Assembly: GCA_024803745.1 (NCBI GenBank)
Contig: JANJXV010000013.1
Span: 3,906,001 to 3,970,000, forward strand
DNA length: 64,000 nucleotides
Direction of reading: 5' to 3'
Origin: Megascapheus bottae
Lineage: Eukaryota > Chordata > Mammalia > Rodentia > Geomyidae
This document shows positions 37,010-47,355 of the stretch, one piece after another. The translations under genes were made by a program, and so were the position numbers. The notes beneath the pieces are model-generated. The model did not search any database. It was not told the origin of the DNA and saw only the letters and a list, made by a program, of their open reading frames with translations. Each line of letters opens with the position of its first letter. The stretch's first letter is position 1.

Positions 37010-37387
37010 ATGGTGCACCTCACCACCCTTCTCTGCAAGAACTACCACGGGGGCCACCTGGCCATCTCCTGGCTCTCAGCAACTGACCCTTCTACCGCAT
37101 TGTGGCTGCTTACAAATGTCCCCAGGGCAGCCATTTCATGGAACAGTTGGGCTCCTATGACCCGCTGCCCAACAGCCACTGGGAAAAGCTCGTTGCCCTC
37201 AGTCTGGATTGGCTGTGGGGCTCACCTCTCTAAGCCTATGGAGAAGTTTCTATGTCTTTCTGGCTTTTCCCCTCTGCATCCTATGATGATTACAAATACT
37301 GAGAGACTGCAAAGGAAATGAGCACGGGAAGTCCTCTTAGCTTCTCAGAAAACAGAAGCTGAGTCACCAGAACCAGAAGCAAACTGA
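37010..37387 (+). pseudogene. MRPS16: MRPS16 processed pseudogene (mitochondrial ribosomal protein bS16m)
   Basis: An intronless, broken copy of the mRNA for mitochondrial small-subunit protein bS16m. The ATG at 37010 begins MVHLTTLLCK, the parent N-terminus. After about 20 codons the frame breaks. In the next frame the text continues through PFYRIVAA and [12 protein letters not shown] (about 37088-37203), with a stop at the switch. A small deletion then restores the first frame for [14 protein letters not shown] and HPMMITNTERL. An in-frame TGA interrupts the basic segment near 37319, and the remainder runs to a TGA at 37385-37387. The sequence is much more GC-rich than its surroundings, as expected for a retrocopy in an AT-rich intron. 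No clear poly(A) tail or target-site duplication was identified. It cannot encode bS16m. Confidence 0.92.
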
Positions 37388-37800
37388 TTTCTGTGAACAT
37401 AGTGATTATAAGGTCAAAGTCTTCTAAAATACTTGTGTAGAGCTCTTGATTTGGTTAGATTTGGAGGTCAATAAAAGTCACCCATCTTCTTCTGGCCTAA
37501 TTTGAACAAGGGCTAGGCAGAGATTTCTTTTTTGTTTAACATAAGAGCTCCATGTGGATACTAAGTAGGTTTTTCTGCTTTTGTCTTGGAAAAAACTGTC
37601 TGTGGACCAGTTGGGATTTGCCGGAGTTCACAGGCAATTTGCTTTCGAAGTCTTTCTTCAAAGCCCAATCCAGTGTTCTGGGCCTACTTAAATGTTTCTT
37701 TAGTCACTCTGGTCATCCACAAAAACCAACACAGATACCCTGCTTAATGTTTTTGTAATGGAGGTTATATTTCCTTGGCACATATTGTACTTTTACAAGG
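37388..37800 (+). pseudogene. Possible 3'-UTR part of the MRPS16 retrocopy
   Basis: Sequence after the pseudogene stop is richer in G and C than the intron and has an AATAAA at 37470-37475. It may be copied 3' UTR, possibly extending to about 37800. It was not matched to a known UTR, so the limit is a guess. Confidence 0.4.
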
Positions 37801-38324
37801 ATAATGAAAATTGTTTTGGGGCTATAGTAGCCTAACTTTTAAGAATGAAGATTTATATCTGGAACCATTAACGACAAATAACAAACAATAAACACTAAAG
37901 TAAAACAAAATTCAACTTCTATGTTCTGTTTATGGAAGTCTTAAACTCGAATCACAGCAATGATTATTTTCTTTGTAAATGTTACCTGGGTGCAGTAAGG
38001 GAAAACATATATGATCATTTCTTTGGTTCTCCAACCAGATATTCATGAAAAGTGATTGGAACTGCAACACTGTAATTTGTCACATCATCACAGCAAAGTC
38101 ACTTGTGCTGATTTGATAATGTGTTCCAACTGAATTCATAATCACATGTGCTGTATAGAAATCTGTACAGAAAACACAGCATAAGAAGCATAGGACATGT
38201 AGAAGAAACCACTTACAGGATTATTATCATGTAAGTGAAGCTGTAAAATGAAAATCCTCAGTTAATTTTAGTGAATAATTTTTGGCTTTAAACATCTATG
38301 GTGAGGTATAATATGCCAACCATG

Positions 38325-38517
38325 GGGGCCAGGAGTCTTGCCTAGTGGTTAAAGTGCTTGCCTAGCATGCACGAAGACCCGGGTTCGATTCCTCGGTACC
38401 ACATACATAGAAAGAAAAAAAGCCAGAAGTGGTGCTGAGGCTCAAGTGGTAGAGTTCTAGCCTTGAGAAAGTTCAAGGACAGTGCTCAAGCCCAGCACTG
38501 GAAAAAAAAAAAAAACA
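38325..38517 (+). mobile_element. IDL-Geo SINE, sense strand
   Basis: ID-like monomer with B box 'gggttcgattcc' at 38381-38392; right monomer with an A-box-like 'gctcaagtggtagag' at 38440-38454 and a B-box-like 'gctcaagccc' at 38484-38493; A-tail. Perfect 15-base duplication AATATGCCAACCATG at 38310-38324 and 38518-38532. Confidence 0.95.
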
Positions 38518-38532
38518 AATATGCCAACCATG

Positions 38533-40597
38533 CATCCACCTTTCCCACCCTCCCCACCCCAAACAACCACAAAACATTAACAGTGTCCATAGAGGTTTCC
38601 AGTTGGTTGCTGGATAAAAAGGATGGTAATAATTATACCCATAATACTATGCCTTGTAACATGAATTCCTTCCCTATCTATCCATTAGATGAGAAAAGTA
38701 TGCAAATTGTACATTATACAGTTTGGTTACATTTTGTTTTACTGTAGGTAAATAGATAATTGTGAGCAATTTGAGTCATATTAGGGTCATAATTTACGAA
38801 TCATACTTTCTTTTTGTAATCCAAGTCATGTAAAAATCCAGTATTACACATATTATTCAGTTTGCCTGGTGACTTCTGGTTATTTCAAAAACCTTCCCTC
38901 AAAAGAGTTGTCTCTTCAAAGCATACTCAAAATACATTCCTTAGACAAAGATATACCTCAGAGGTGCTCTAAGGGTCTTTGCAGGAAGTAGGAACATCAT
39001 TTAAATAAATACAATATATCAGAGGCGTCTGCTTAGAGGAAGATCAAGTATTTTGAGTATATTTGTAAGAGTATGCTTAAAAATTAGGCAGTCCTATTTC
39101 TCATGGATTGTCTTGAACATGGTATTTGATGAAGTGTTAGGTCTCCACTTGATCCTGACAGTTTGGTATTTCATTATTATAGATTTCATTTTTAAGGAAT
39201 TTGGTTAAAACAAGAGAGCTTGGGATGGATAGGGACTGTTTCAGATTATTGCTTTGAAGTGGATGCCATGTTTTAATGTCCTAAAGACAGAGAAATAATT
39301 CCTTTCAACTAAATATGAAAATAATAGAAGTGAACTTGATTTTTGTCAATAACATGCAATTGTGAGGATAGAAGGTCCCAAGTTGAAGCCCCAGAAAATA
39401 AAATGCAAAAGTAGACCCTGATGATCAATACCTGGGTGATTCATGAAAGTACTAAATTTGAAAAGGCTCCCCTATAACTTTGGAAACAACTTACAGACTG
39501 TTTCAAAGATATGGGCTCAGAATAGATGTATGTTTAAGAACACAAGGAACTTATTTTGAATATTCTCAGAGATGACGAATCTTTTTGTACAAAATAAAGT
39601 TTCTAGCTGTTGTAGTCAAGTGACATAAAAACACAATCCACATATGTGCAGGTTTCCTGTAGTCCTAGATGAGATGGGATTTGACGATTCAATGGCTTTT
39701 CTGTTTAAGCCTTAAACAGGAACTGCAAATAAACTAGAATTAGCAAATACATTGTGTGCTTAGTATAAGATTGATGCTTGATATCAGAGAATACTGGCTG
39801 TGTAGAATGCTGACTTTGTCTTCATTCCTGGGCCTTGCCTGACGCTTAAGCATTACTTTTTTAGTTGTAGAGCAGTGGGTGCCTTTGCTTTCATCCTCTG
39901 CCTTCACACAAATACGTCTTTTCTTTTTTCTATTTTTATTTTAAATTGAATCTACTTAGGTGTTCTTGCTTCCTATGCAATTGGACTTGGGTAGGAATAT
40001 TTAGGCTTCTGACTTCAAAGACTGCAAATTGGAGGAGGAGGGAAGTCCTTTTGAGAGGCAAAGGACATTTGGGCTTAGTGTAAGAATGTGAGGAGGAAAT
40101 GGAGAGGATGAACTCTGGCAATGGGAATTCACCACAAGGTGATGGTGGTGGTGGTGGTAATGATTCAAGAAGTGCCTAATAGATATGGTTGGAAAATGAT
40201 AAACAGATATAGACCAAGCATTCAAAATACCTGCTAACTGAAAGTCATATTTGACATTATTTTTGAATTTAATTTTCGACTTAATTTTCTTCTGTTGTAA
40301 TTGTTTAGTCAATGAGAATATGTAGACAAGAGTAAAATACTTGGCCTTGGACATCATATTTGTGGGTATACATTTATTAAGGTTTGCATAGTATACTGTT
40401 CCTAGGGTTTTTCTAAATATAATCAAGTCACTATTACCACCGTATTTCAAAGAATAGTTTGGCAACTTGGAAATACTATGTATAAAACAGTACAATATCT
40501 TTAAAAATAGTGAAAGAAAAATTAGAAATTGTAGAAAGAAAAAAATACCTTGAAATTTCATTATCTACAAAATTGTTTTATTCATATAAGCCATCAT
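38533..40597. other. Non-repetitive intron
   Basis: No gene recognised. The antisense frame at 40001-40561 is low-complexity and hydrophobic and looks like chance. Around 39360-39410 there is weak ID-end-like text. Confidence 0.45.
40138..40160. repeat. (GGT)n short repeat
   Basis: Six to seven GGT/GAT units. The opposite strand reads as a His run in a chance ORF. Confidence 0.85.
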
Positions 40598-40776
40598 TTT
40601 TTTTTTTTTTGCCAGTCCTGGGCTTGGGCTCAGGGCCTAAACACTGACCTTGGGTTTTCACAAGGCTAGAGCTCTACCACTTGAGCCACAGCATCACTTC
40701 TGGTACAGAGGAATCCAATCCAGGCCTTCATGCATGGTAGGCAAGCACTCTACCACTAGGCCAAACTCTCAGCCAG
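40598..40776 (-). mobile_element. IDL-Geo SINE, spacer lost
   Basis: Dimer lacking the usual 'ctatgtatgtggtac' spacer between monomers. The flanks 'catcattttt' and 'gtcattatt' are similar. Confidence 0.82.
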
Positions 40777-41103
40777 TCATTATTATTTTGAAAAGACTAT
40801 GTAGCTGCAGAAATCTTTACAGAATTTTTTTTCATTTCAATTAATTCTTGAAACCAGATGGTATGGTCATATCTTGTTTTTGGATTTTATCTTTTTATTC
40901 CTTTTCTTCTGGGTTTAATTAACTGATACTTAATTAGTATCCTGCCAGCCCTTATAGTATTACAAAAATCTGAAAAGGATTTAAATTGACAGAGCTTTCC
41001 CCCTTTTTTTCCAAACATAATCCAATTTCCACACATGATCCATAGAGTGCTTTATTGCAAATGGCTGAATTAAGTTATGAAGTTTGAAGATTTTAATATT
41101 CTT

Positions 41104-41276
41104 TTTTTGGTCATGGAACTTGAACTCTAGGCCTGGGCACACTTCCCATTTTCTAGAGATTAATTGGAGATAAGAGTCTCAGGTCCTTTTGTTCCTGGGT
41201 TGGCTTTGAATCTTAATCTTCAGATCTCAGCCTCCTGAGTAGCTAGGATTGCAGGCATGAGTCACCTGCCTGGCTA
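41104..41276 (-). mobile_element. B1/tRNA-like dimeric SINE, right half truncated
   Basis: The right half stops after 'ggcctgggcac' and jumps to the linker. The 7SL half is complete. Confidence 0.8.
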
Positions 41277-41406
41277 GTTTTTAAACTTTGTTCCCTGGAA
41301 ATAGAAGATTATGAGGGTTTGACCTTTTCAGGACTTGAGAGGTTTGATACCTAGGTTCTTTCCTTTTTGCAACAAGGTAGGTTTTTGTTGTTGTTGTTGT
41401 TTAGCT
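41275..41406. repeat. Unclassified interspersed repeat, copy 2
   Basis: Same blocks as 27425-27535 with about 20 extra bases in the middle. It lies between two B1-type SINEs. Confidence 0.6.
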
Positions 41407-41532
41407 TTGTTTTCTAATGGTTAATTGGAAGAGTCTCATGGTCATTAGTGCTGAGGCTGGCTTTGAACTGCGATCCTCAGATCTCAGCCTTCTGAATAGG
41501 ATTGCAGGCATGAACCATAACATCCAGCTAGA
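41407..41532 (-). mobile_element. B1-type left monomer
   Basis: The 7SL half and linker only ('tctaatggttaattggaa..cagatctcagccttctgaa'), with a (TTG)n run beside it. Confidence 0.75.
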
Positions 41533-42021
41533 GTTTAATTTTACTAAGTCAATCTTCATTCTTGAATATTTAAAAATTTAACTTTCTACAGAAATAAATG
41601 TGTAATATATACAAAGGATGAGGGCAATTTATGTACTCATATAAACAGTCTAACAGAAAATAAGTAGTTTTGAAATGGCAATTCAAATCTAGAACTAGAT
41701 CATTAGTTAATTTGCATCTACATATATGATTTGTATTTAGCATGTAGTTTGCATTAAACTCCTTTATGTCTTTCCTTGTCTGTCCTGTCCACTGAATTAA
41801 CTACTAGCTGTTATCTTTGTTACAAAATTGATCTTTTAACATCTAGACAGCAATGTTTCATTTGCTTTTCTATACTCCTAACCCTCATCCCATGTCTCTA
41901 CTGTTTAGTAGGGTTACTGTAACTTGTCCTGGTCTTGGTTCACATTGTATGTACTTGAATTTCTGTGAATGTGTGTGCACACATGTATTCGCATGCGCAA
42001 TCCTGTGTATTAAAGATTATT

Positions 42022-42258
42022 TATTTGTGCTGGTACTGGGGCTTGAACCCAGGGTCTGGGTGCTGTACTTTAGCTTTTATATTGTTCAAGGCTGGTTCTC
42101 TACTACTTGAGCCACACTTCCATTTCTGGCTTTTTGTGGCTTAATTGGAGACAAGAGTCTCATGGACTTGCTTACTTGGGTTAGCTATGAATCATTATTC
42201 TTAGATCTCATCCTGAGTGGCTAAGATTATAGGTATGTGCCAGCGGCATCTGGCCCCT
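42022..42258 (-). mobile_element. B1/tRNA-like dimeric SINE, diverged
   Basis: Antisense dimer with several small indels ('gtgctggtactggggcttgaacccaggg' start). Confidence 0.78.
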
Positions 42259-42429
42259 TTTTATTTTTGAGTAGTTTTATATTTACAGAAAGTTATGAAG
42301 ATAGTACCAAGGTTTTCCATAATCTCAGGCTGTCTCCTTTATTATAGAAATCTTATATTACAACTTCACAGCTAATATATCAACATAATGTCATTATGAC
42401 TAAAGTTCATATTTTAATATTTTTCTCTA

Positions 42430-42545
42430 TTTTGTTGTAAACTTGATGTACAGAGGGTTACAATTACATAAGTAAGGTAATGAGGACATTTATTTCCAAG
42501 CAGTGTTACCCCTCTCTCATTTGCTCTCAATCCTTCCCTCCTCAA
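42430..42545 (-). mobile_element. Unclassified L1-like 3' end, short copy
   Basis: 'cttgatgtacagagggttacaattacataag' and 'gtgttacccctctctcat' align with 19290-19380 on the same strand. Confidence 0.58.
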
Positions 42546-43240
42546 TTTTTATGTTAGGTATTTTTTCCTGTTACAACATCCCACTTAAGACTGAAGTTTA
42601 CATTTATTTGTCCTTTATCCTTGGGCTTTTCAGATTGGGACAGTTTCTCAACTTTTTGACAAATGCTTTAGGCCACATGTTTACCATTGCTGTATCATTA
42701 AGGGATATTTGTCATTTATGGTTTACCTATCTGATTCCCCAGCCCTTTCCCCAAAATTTTGGAAATTACTGTTTTACTTTCTTAGCTTTTTGCAAATTGA
42801 TATAAATGGAATCCTGTGGTATGTGATATTTTAGAATAGTTCTTTGACTTATCAGCTGGGCACCAGTGGCTCACATCTTCAATCCTAATTATTCTGGAGG
42901 ATGTGATCTGAGGATCATGGTTCAAAGCCAGCCCAAGCATGAAGTCCATGAGACTATTAGGCTCAATTAGCCATCAGAAAAGCAGAAGTTGTGCTATGGC
43001 TCAACATATTAGAGCAGTAGCCTTGAGCTAAAGAACTCAGGGACAGTGCCCATTCCCAAAGTATATATGTTTTACTTGGTTCCTTATCACTGAATAGTTT
43101 TCCATATATGGATTTACTACAGCTTTTCTATTGAACATTTAAATTACTTCCAGTTTGAGAAATTCTAAATAAAACTTCTACGAATCAATTTTCTGGATTT
43201 ACTGTATTATTGGTTTACTCTAGAATACATAGTATTCTCA
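42546..43240 (-). mobile_element. Probable old L1-type sequence interrupted by a SINE
   Basis: Text such as 'aaatggaatcctgtggtatgtgatatttt' and 'actgaatagttttccatatatgg' resembles old mammalian LINE sequence. It is split by the B1-type dimer at 42853-43062. Heavily diverged. Confidence 0.4.
42853..43062 (+). mobile_element. B1/tRNA-like dimeric SINE close to the DLG2 exon
   Basis: Complete sense dimer, about 300 bases before the DLG2 exon, inserted in an old LINE-like stretch. Confidence 0.82.
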
Positions 43241-43330
43241 TCACTTTTATTTAGCAAAGTTTTCCATATGCATATTATGTTTATATATATGTTTATATAT
43301 ATGCATGAGCTATTAGGCCCTGCATGACAT

Positions 43331-43360
43331 TTTAATTACTCCCTTACATTTTCCTTACAG
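43331..43360 (+). promoter_or_regulatory. DLG2: Splice acceptor of the DLG2 exon
   Basis: A T/C-rich tract (tttaattactcccttac, then attttccttac) runs directly into the acceptor AG at 43359-43360, with no other AG in the preceding 28 bases. The exon reading frame opens immediately after it. Confidence 0.8.
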
Positions 43361-43506
43361 ATATTCAAGAGTTTTATGAGGTGACATTACTAAATTCTCA
43401 AAAAAGTTGTGAGCAAAAGATAGAAGAAGCCAATCAAGTTGTACAGAAGTGGGAGAAGACGTCTATTCTTACTCCATGTCATGATAGCGTTCAAAAATCT
43501 CCAGAG
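43361..43506 (+). CDS. DLG2: Coding exon of a DLG-family scaffold gene, best fit DLG2 (L27-containing isoform)
   Basis: A single internal exon of a membrane-associated guanylate kinase, a scaffold that clusters receptors and channels at synapses and junctions. It follows a pyrimidine-rich tract ending TTCCTTACAG and is followed by GAG|GTATGT, a strong donor. It is 146 bases: two bases complete an Asp codon begun in the previous exon, then 48 open codons ending exactly at the donor (entry phase 1, exit phase 0). It reads (D)IQEFYEVTLLNSQKSCE, then a charged segment with QVVQKWEKTS. In the family DIQEFYEVTLL is the last helix of the L27 domain, which mediates hetero-oligomerisation; the rest is the linker before the PDZ domains. 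DLG1 has a different linker after EVTLL, and DLG4 lacks this sequence, so DLG2 is favoured. The neighbouring exons were not found in the window. The family is seen directly; the exact paralogue rests on remembered sequence. Confidence 0.82.
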
Positions 43507-43512
43507 GTATGT
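43504..43512 (+). promoter_or_regulatory. DLG2: Splice donor of the DLG2 exon
   Basis: GAG|GTATGT matches the mammalian donor consensus at nearly every position. The exon frame ends on a whole Glu codon here, and the reading frame decays into AT-rich intron after it. Confidence 0.8.
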
Positions 43513-44344
43513 TATTGAAACTTTCCAAAGAGCTGAATAATATGAATAGCCATGCTAGTAAAGAAGAGTGGTGATAATTGTAGTAATGGTTATTTATCAT
43601 GGTTTTCAGGGAATAACATAACAATACTCATGTGCAGTTTTGCTAAGAGAAAAATATGAGAGGGCCATAATTCTTTATGCAAGTTTTTTCTGTTATGATT
43701 AGTGTCATAGTTTGACACTAATGTTTAAGCATTCTAGAATTTCAAAACATGGTTTCTCAAACAATCAAGATGAATAGTAAGATAGTGGAATAGGATTTAA
43801 AGCTGTGTTTTTACAGTATGGACATTTACCAGAAAACATGATTAAATTATCTATTGATACATTAATGTCTAAGAAAATAGAACTCCCGATTCCATTTATT
43901 TTAAGCTTTGAGTTAGCAACATTTAAATTCTTTGGGTATTTTATATTGGGTAATTTTTAATGCATAGTGTGTAATTGGTAATATACATATATATTAAGAA
44001 TATATAAAGCTATTAGTTGTCTGTTCAGTTTTTAAAGTTAGACTTTGAGATCACAAGTTTGGAGACTATTGCTGAATTTACAAGTACTAAAAGGGAAGCA
44101 AGTAAAGGTGTGTATTGGATTCATATTGAAAATATGAAGTAGTTTACCCTACAGTATTTCTGCTATGAATATTACTGTAATAGATATTAATTAATATCTA
44201 ATATAAGTCATTTTTTCTGATTAGAGCTGATTTTATGAATGAGACTATTGAGTCCAAAGTCTTACGCTACAAATTAGCAGAATATTTTTTCTTTTATTTT
44301 TCCCCCTTTGGTATATACTCTGTTGTCAATGTTTTTGGTCTCTG
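43513..44344. other. Intron just after the DLG2 exon
   Basis: AT-rich, no repeat recognised, no second exon. Confidence 0.5.
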
Positions 44345-44625
44345 GTAACCTTGGCCTTTATATAAGTTTATCTGATTTGGAGATGGGAAGAAGAATCACA
44401 GAAATAGTGAGACAAAGGACCAAGGGTGAACCAATATAACAATGATACTCACAAAGCACTATGTTGAAAATGAAATTTACAATGTGGGTTAGAGGGGGGT
44501 CAGGAAAGAGGGAAGGGGGAGAAAAAGAGGGAGGCGGTAACAATGTTGAAAAATTGTACTCATCTACTCCAACTGTAACCCTTCTGTACAACACCTTTAC
44601 AAAAATAACTGAGGCAATGGAAATA
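44345..44625 (+). mobile_element. Unclassified L1-like 3' end with polypurine tract
   Basis: Sense-strand copy of the family also at 19262-20275 and 42430-42545. It has a G/A-rich tract at 44490-44535, then 'ctgtaacccttctgtacaacacc' and an A-rich end. The layout (unique 3' UTR, polypurine tract, A-tail) is L1-like, but the sequence differs from the main L1 here. Confidence 0.62.
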
Positions 44626-45380
44626 CAATGGGAATGTTTCTAGAGTTATGTAGATACTAGTATACTTTTCTTTTAAGTAGATTTTCTTAAGACCTCCTTT
44701 AAAAGTCTCTAGTAATACATAAACTATTGAAGGGAATTAGTCTTTGAGAATTTCAGTTTGCTAGTATGTGGTAAAAGTCACCAAGACAATAAATGGTAGA
44801 ATAACAATGAAAATTTCAGAGCAAATAGATAAAAGGCCCCCAAGGATTTTTGGCTGTTAAATATCAGTGGTATTTACTGTAAAAGAGGCATCTGTCTCCA
44901 CAAGGAGATGTACAAGTGTACCTTCACTTCCTAGTATAGTCTCTGCTACAAGTTAATCTTAAAGAACTATAGTAGTACTTTGCAGTTTTCAACTTTTTTT
45001 TCTATAAAACCATCATGTGTTTAATAGTAAGATTTGAATCTCCCTAGCGACACCAAATATGATTTTCCTCAGTTGAGTTTTCTCAAAGCACTTCTGCTAT
45101 ATATCTACTCACTTCCCTATTGTCCCTTCATTACTCTTCCATCTCAAAGGAAATCATTACCTCTGCCTGTATTGGGTAATTGTATCCCAGAGCGGAGATG
45201 TTCTGGAATGTACATCTCTGAGCTGAGGACAATGCCTAGCAGTATAGGACTCAACAAGTAGTGTTGGATTATATAACACTGGGGGAATGAGGAGAAAGCT
45301 CTAGGAACCTGTCCTAGCATCAACTATGAGTTAATTCCTATGGGAGCATCTCTTAATTAACTTTGGGAATTATAATTTCT

Positions 45381-45533
45381 TTTTTTTTTGTCAGTTCTAG
45401 GGCTTGAACTCAGGGCCTGGGCACTGTCCTTGGACAGTTTTGCTCTGTCACTTGATCTATAGTGGGAATCGAAACTACAGCTTCGTGTATGCTAGGCGAG
45501 AACTCTACTATTAGTCTATGATCCCAGCCCCAA
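45381..45533 (-). mobile_element. Diverged IDL-Geo SINE
   Basis: Shortened dimer with GGGAATTATAA on both sides (about 45364 and 45534). Confidence 0.75.
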
Positions 45534-45641
45534 GGGAATTATAACTTTTGTGATTTTTTTTTGAAGCTCAGATCATTTATCTTCACCTAGGTTTCAGGTA
45601 TAAGGCACATCTCACCATTTCCTTACCATTCCAATCACAAA

Positions 45642-45647
<6 letters not shown>

Positions 45648-45681
<34 letters not shown>

Positions 45682-45693
45682 CACATATATATG

Positions 45694-45724
<31 letters not shown>
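45648..45724. repeat. (CA)n followed by (AT)n
   Basis: About 16 CA units, then an AT-rich run with a dyad 'atatatgtatatatatatacatatat'. Confidence 0.92.
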
Positions 45725-46489
45725 TTGGTGCCACTGTAAGACTCAACTTAAAAGATACTTTTGCCAGGCCCTGTGATCTAACTAAAAATCATCCAACTTT
45801 GTATCTGTGCCCTTTGCTCTGAGCTATTTCCTATTGTAGTCCTTTTTCAATTTATCTTGAGAGAAAATTCACTGGCAAATATCTTGTGTGAAAGGCAAAA
45901 TGTACCTCAGATGGACAATACCTTCTTATCAACTTCATAGAAATAGCTGAAAACACAAGAGACCACCCATCAGGCAAACTTTATTCCCACTTAAAGAGTA
46001 GAGTGGTAACAATTATTTGGAAATCTTACTCAGACAAGGACCAAATTAATGGTCAGGCAAGCCATACTGACTAGGAAATGTTTTAGTTATATTTCCTTTG
46101 TCAACTCTGCTCCCAATTCTTGCTATTTAACCTGAACCCAATGTCTACATTTCTGAAGAAGACTGAAGATGTGCTGAAGTGCTGTCTTCTCATGGCCACC
46201 ATGTGATAAATCTCTTCATTTGCCATGTCAGGGGTGGGGGGGTGGCCAGACCTAATTTGAGACTACTGGATTTAATCTTGGGATCTAAAACCTTGGCTTC
46301 AGTGCTAGAATTTGAACTCAAAGATTCATGTTTGCTGGGCAAACATTCTTAATACTTTAACTATTCTCCAAGTCATTTTTACAGTAGTTTGTTTTAGATA
46401 AAGTTCTGTGCTTCTGACTGGTCTGGCTTCAAACTATGATTCTCTTACAATATCCTTACAGTGGCTAGAATTACAGACAGAAAAATGAT

Positions 46490-46679
46490 CATTTGCTGCT
46501 TTAATGTCTTCTGGGACAATGGTCTCTTATGAGGATACTTAGGTCATTTAACTTAGATATTTCTTTGGCTTTATGTTTAGTCTTCTGAGCCGCCTTCATA
46601 CTACTTTCCAGAGTGCTTGAACAACTTTGCATTCCCACCAACAGAAGAGTCTCCATATCCCCACTAGCATCTGCTATTT
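46490..46679 (-). mobile_element. Old L1, left part
   Basis: Antisense ORF2 end ('gcattcccaccaacagaagag', 'ccccactagcatctgctatttt'). It is interrupted at 46680 by a younger L1 and continues at 47365. Confidence 0.8.
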
Positions 46680-46682
46680 TCT

Positions 46683-47187
46683 TTTTTTTCATATATTTTT
46701 ATTGTAATTAATAGAAGGGTTACATTATATTCATCAGATAGAAGGTTCATTACTTCACAAATACTGATACCCTTTCTCATGTCCTGTTTCCCATTTCCCT
46801 CTCCCCTCCCCCCTCACAACTTGATTTCTCCCCTTCTCTCTCTTATTTCAAACAACCAATTAAAGCATATATAAAATGTATCAGATAACAAGGTGAAATA
46901 TTGTAACAATGTGAGATAACCAAGGGACAGTAAAAGAGATGATGAGAGATAACATAGTACATCAAGGACAACAATCACTCATTATATGGCTTTTGTTTCT
47001 ATATCCTGGAAGTCCTTACATTTAGCGTGGTACTATATGGCCTTATGTATCTAGATTTTGTTCTATTGTGAATCTCTGCTAGGAGAGCCCAAGATTTTTA
47101 CTGATTATGACAAATGAGAGACACTATTGAGCCTATGTTACTTTGAGTCTGGCTTACTTCACTTAATATGATTTCTTCCAAGTCTCC
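46683..47187 (-). mobile_element. Younger L1 3' end (twin-primed) inside the old L1
   Basis: T-run, 'attgtaattaatagaagggttac' 3' UTR through to 'gatttcttccaagtct', where orientation flips. TGCTATTTTCTT flanks the full insertion at about 46671-46682 and 47356-47367. Confidence 0.88.
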
Positions 47188-47355
47188 CCTGTGACCCAGC
47201 AATTCCACTACTTGACATTTACCAAATCGTCCAGAAACAAGGACATACTAAATCCACTAGCACTATTTACCATAGCAAAGATATGGAACCAACCCAGATG
47301 TCCCTCAGTTGATGAGTGGATCAACAAGATGTGGTATTTACACACAATGGTATGC
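47188..47355 (+). mobile_element. Inverted 5' part of the younger L1
   Basis: Sense-strand ORF2 C-terminus reading ALFTIAKIWNQPRCPSVDE and WINKMWYLHTM. It ends at the duplicated flank. Confidence 0.88.

Larger units (their letters stand above)
1..43360 (+). other. DLG2: Presumed DLG2 intron upstream of the exon
   Basis: No other exon with acceptor, open frame and donor was recognised here. The stretch is AT-rich and dense with repeats that lie mostly antisense to the gene, as expected for a large intron. DLG2 is known to have very long introns. That this is intron is inferred from the single exon at 43361. Confidence 0.65.
44640..46489. other. Intron, partly old repeats
   Basis: Besides the SINE at 45381 and the CA/AT run, 46280-46480 has faint dimeric-SINE text ('gctagaatttgaactcaaag', 'ctggcttcaaactatgattctc'). 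Confidence 0.4.

Noticed and set aside
37010..37321. Functional MRPS16 gene
   Set aside because: No introns, two frame breaks and in-frame stops. It is a retrocopy.
38381..38392. tRNA-like boxes as functional tRNA genes (also at 58.7 kb and elsewhere)
   Set aside because: They belong to ID-like SINEs. The flanks do not fold as a full tRNA, and each copy has a SINE tail and target duplication.
40138..40160. Poly-His protein encoded opposite the GGT repeat
   Set aside because: A short trinucleotide repeat in a chance frame.
40001..40561. 186-codon antisense ORF, the longest in the window
   Set aside because: Low-complexity, with Phe/Leu-rich and His-run segments (the latter from a GGT repeat), no domain and no coding-like composition.
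44461..44643. Gly/Lys/Glu-rich 60-codon ORF
   Set aside because: It translates the polypurine tract of an L1-like 3' end.
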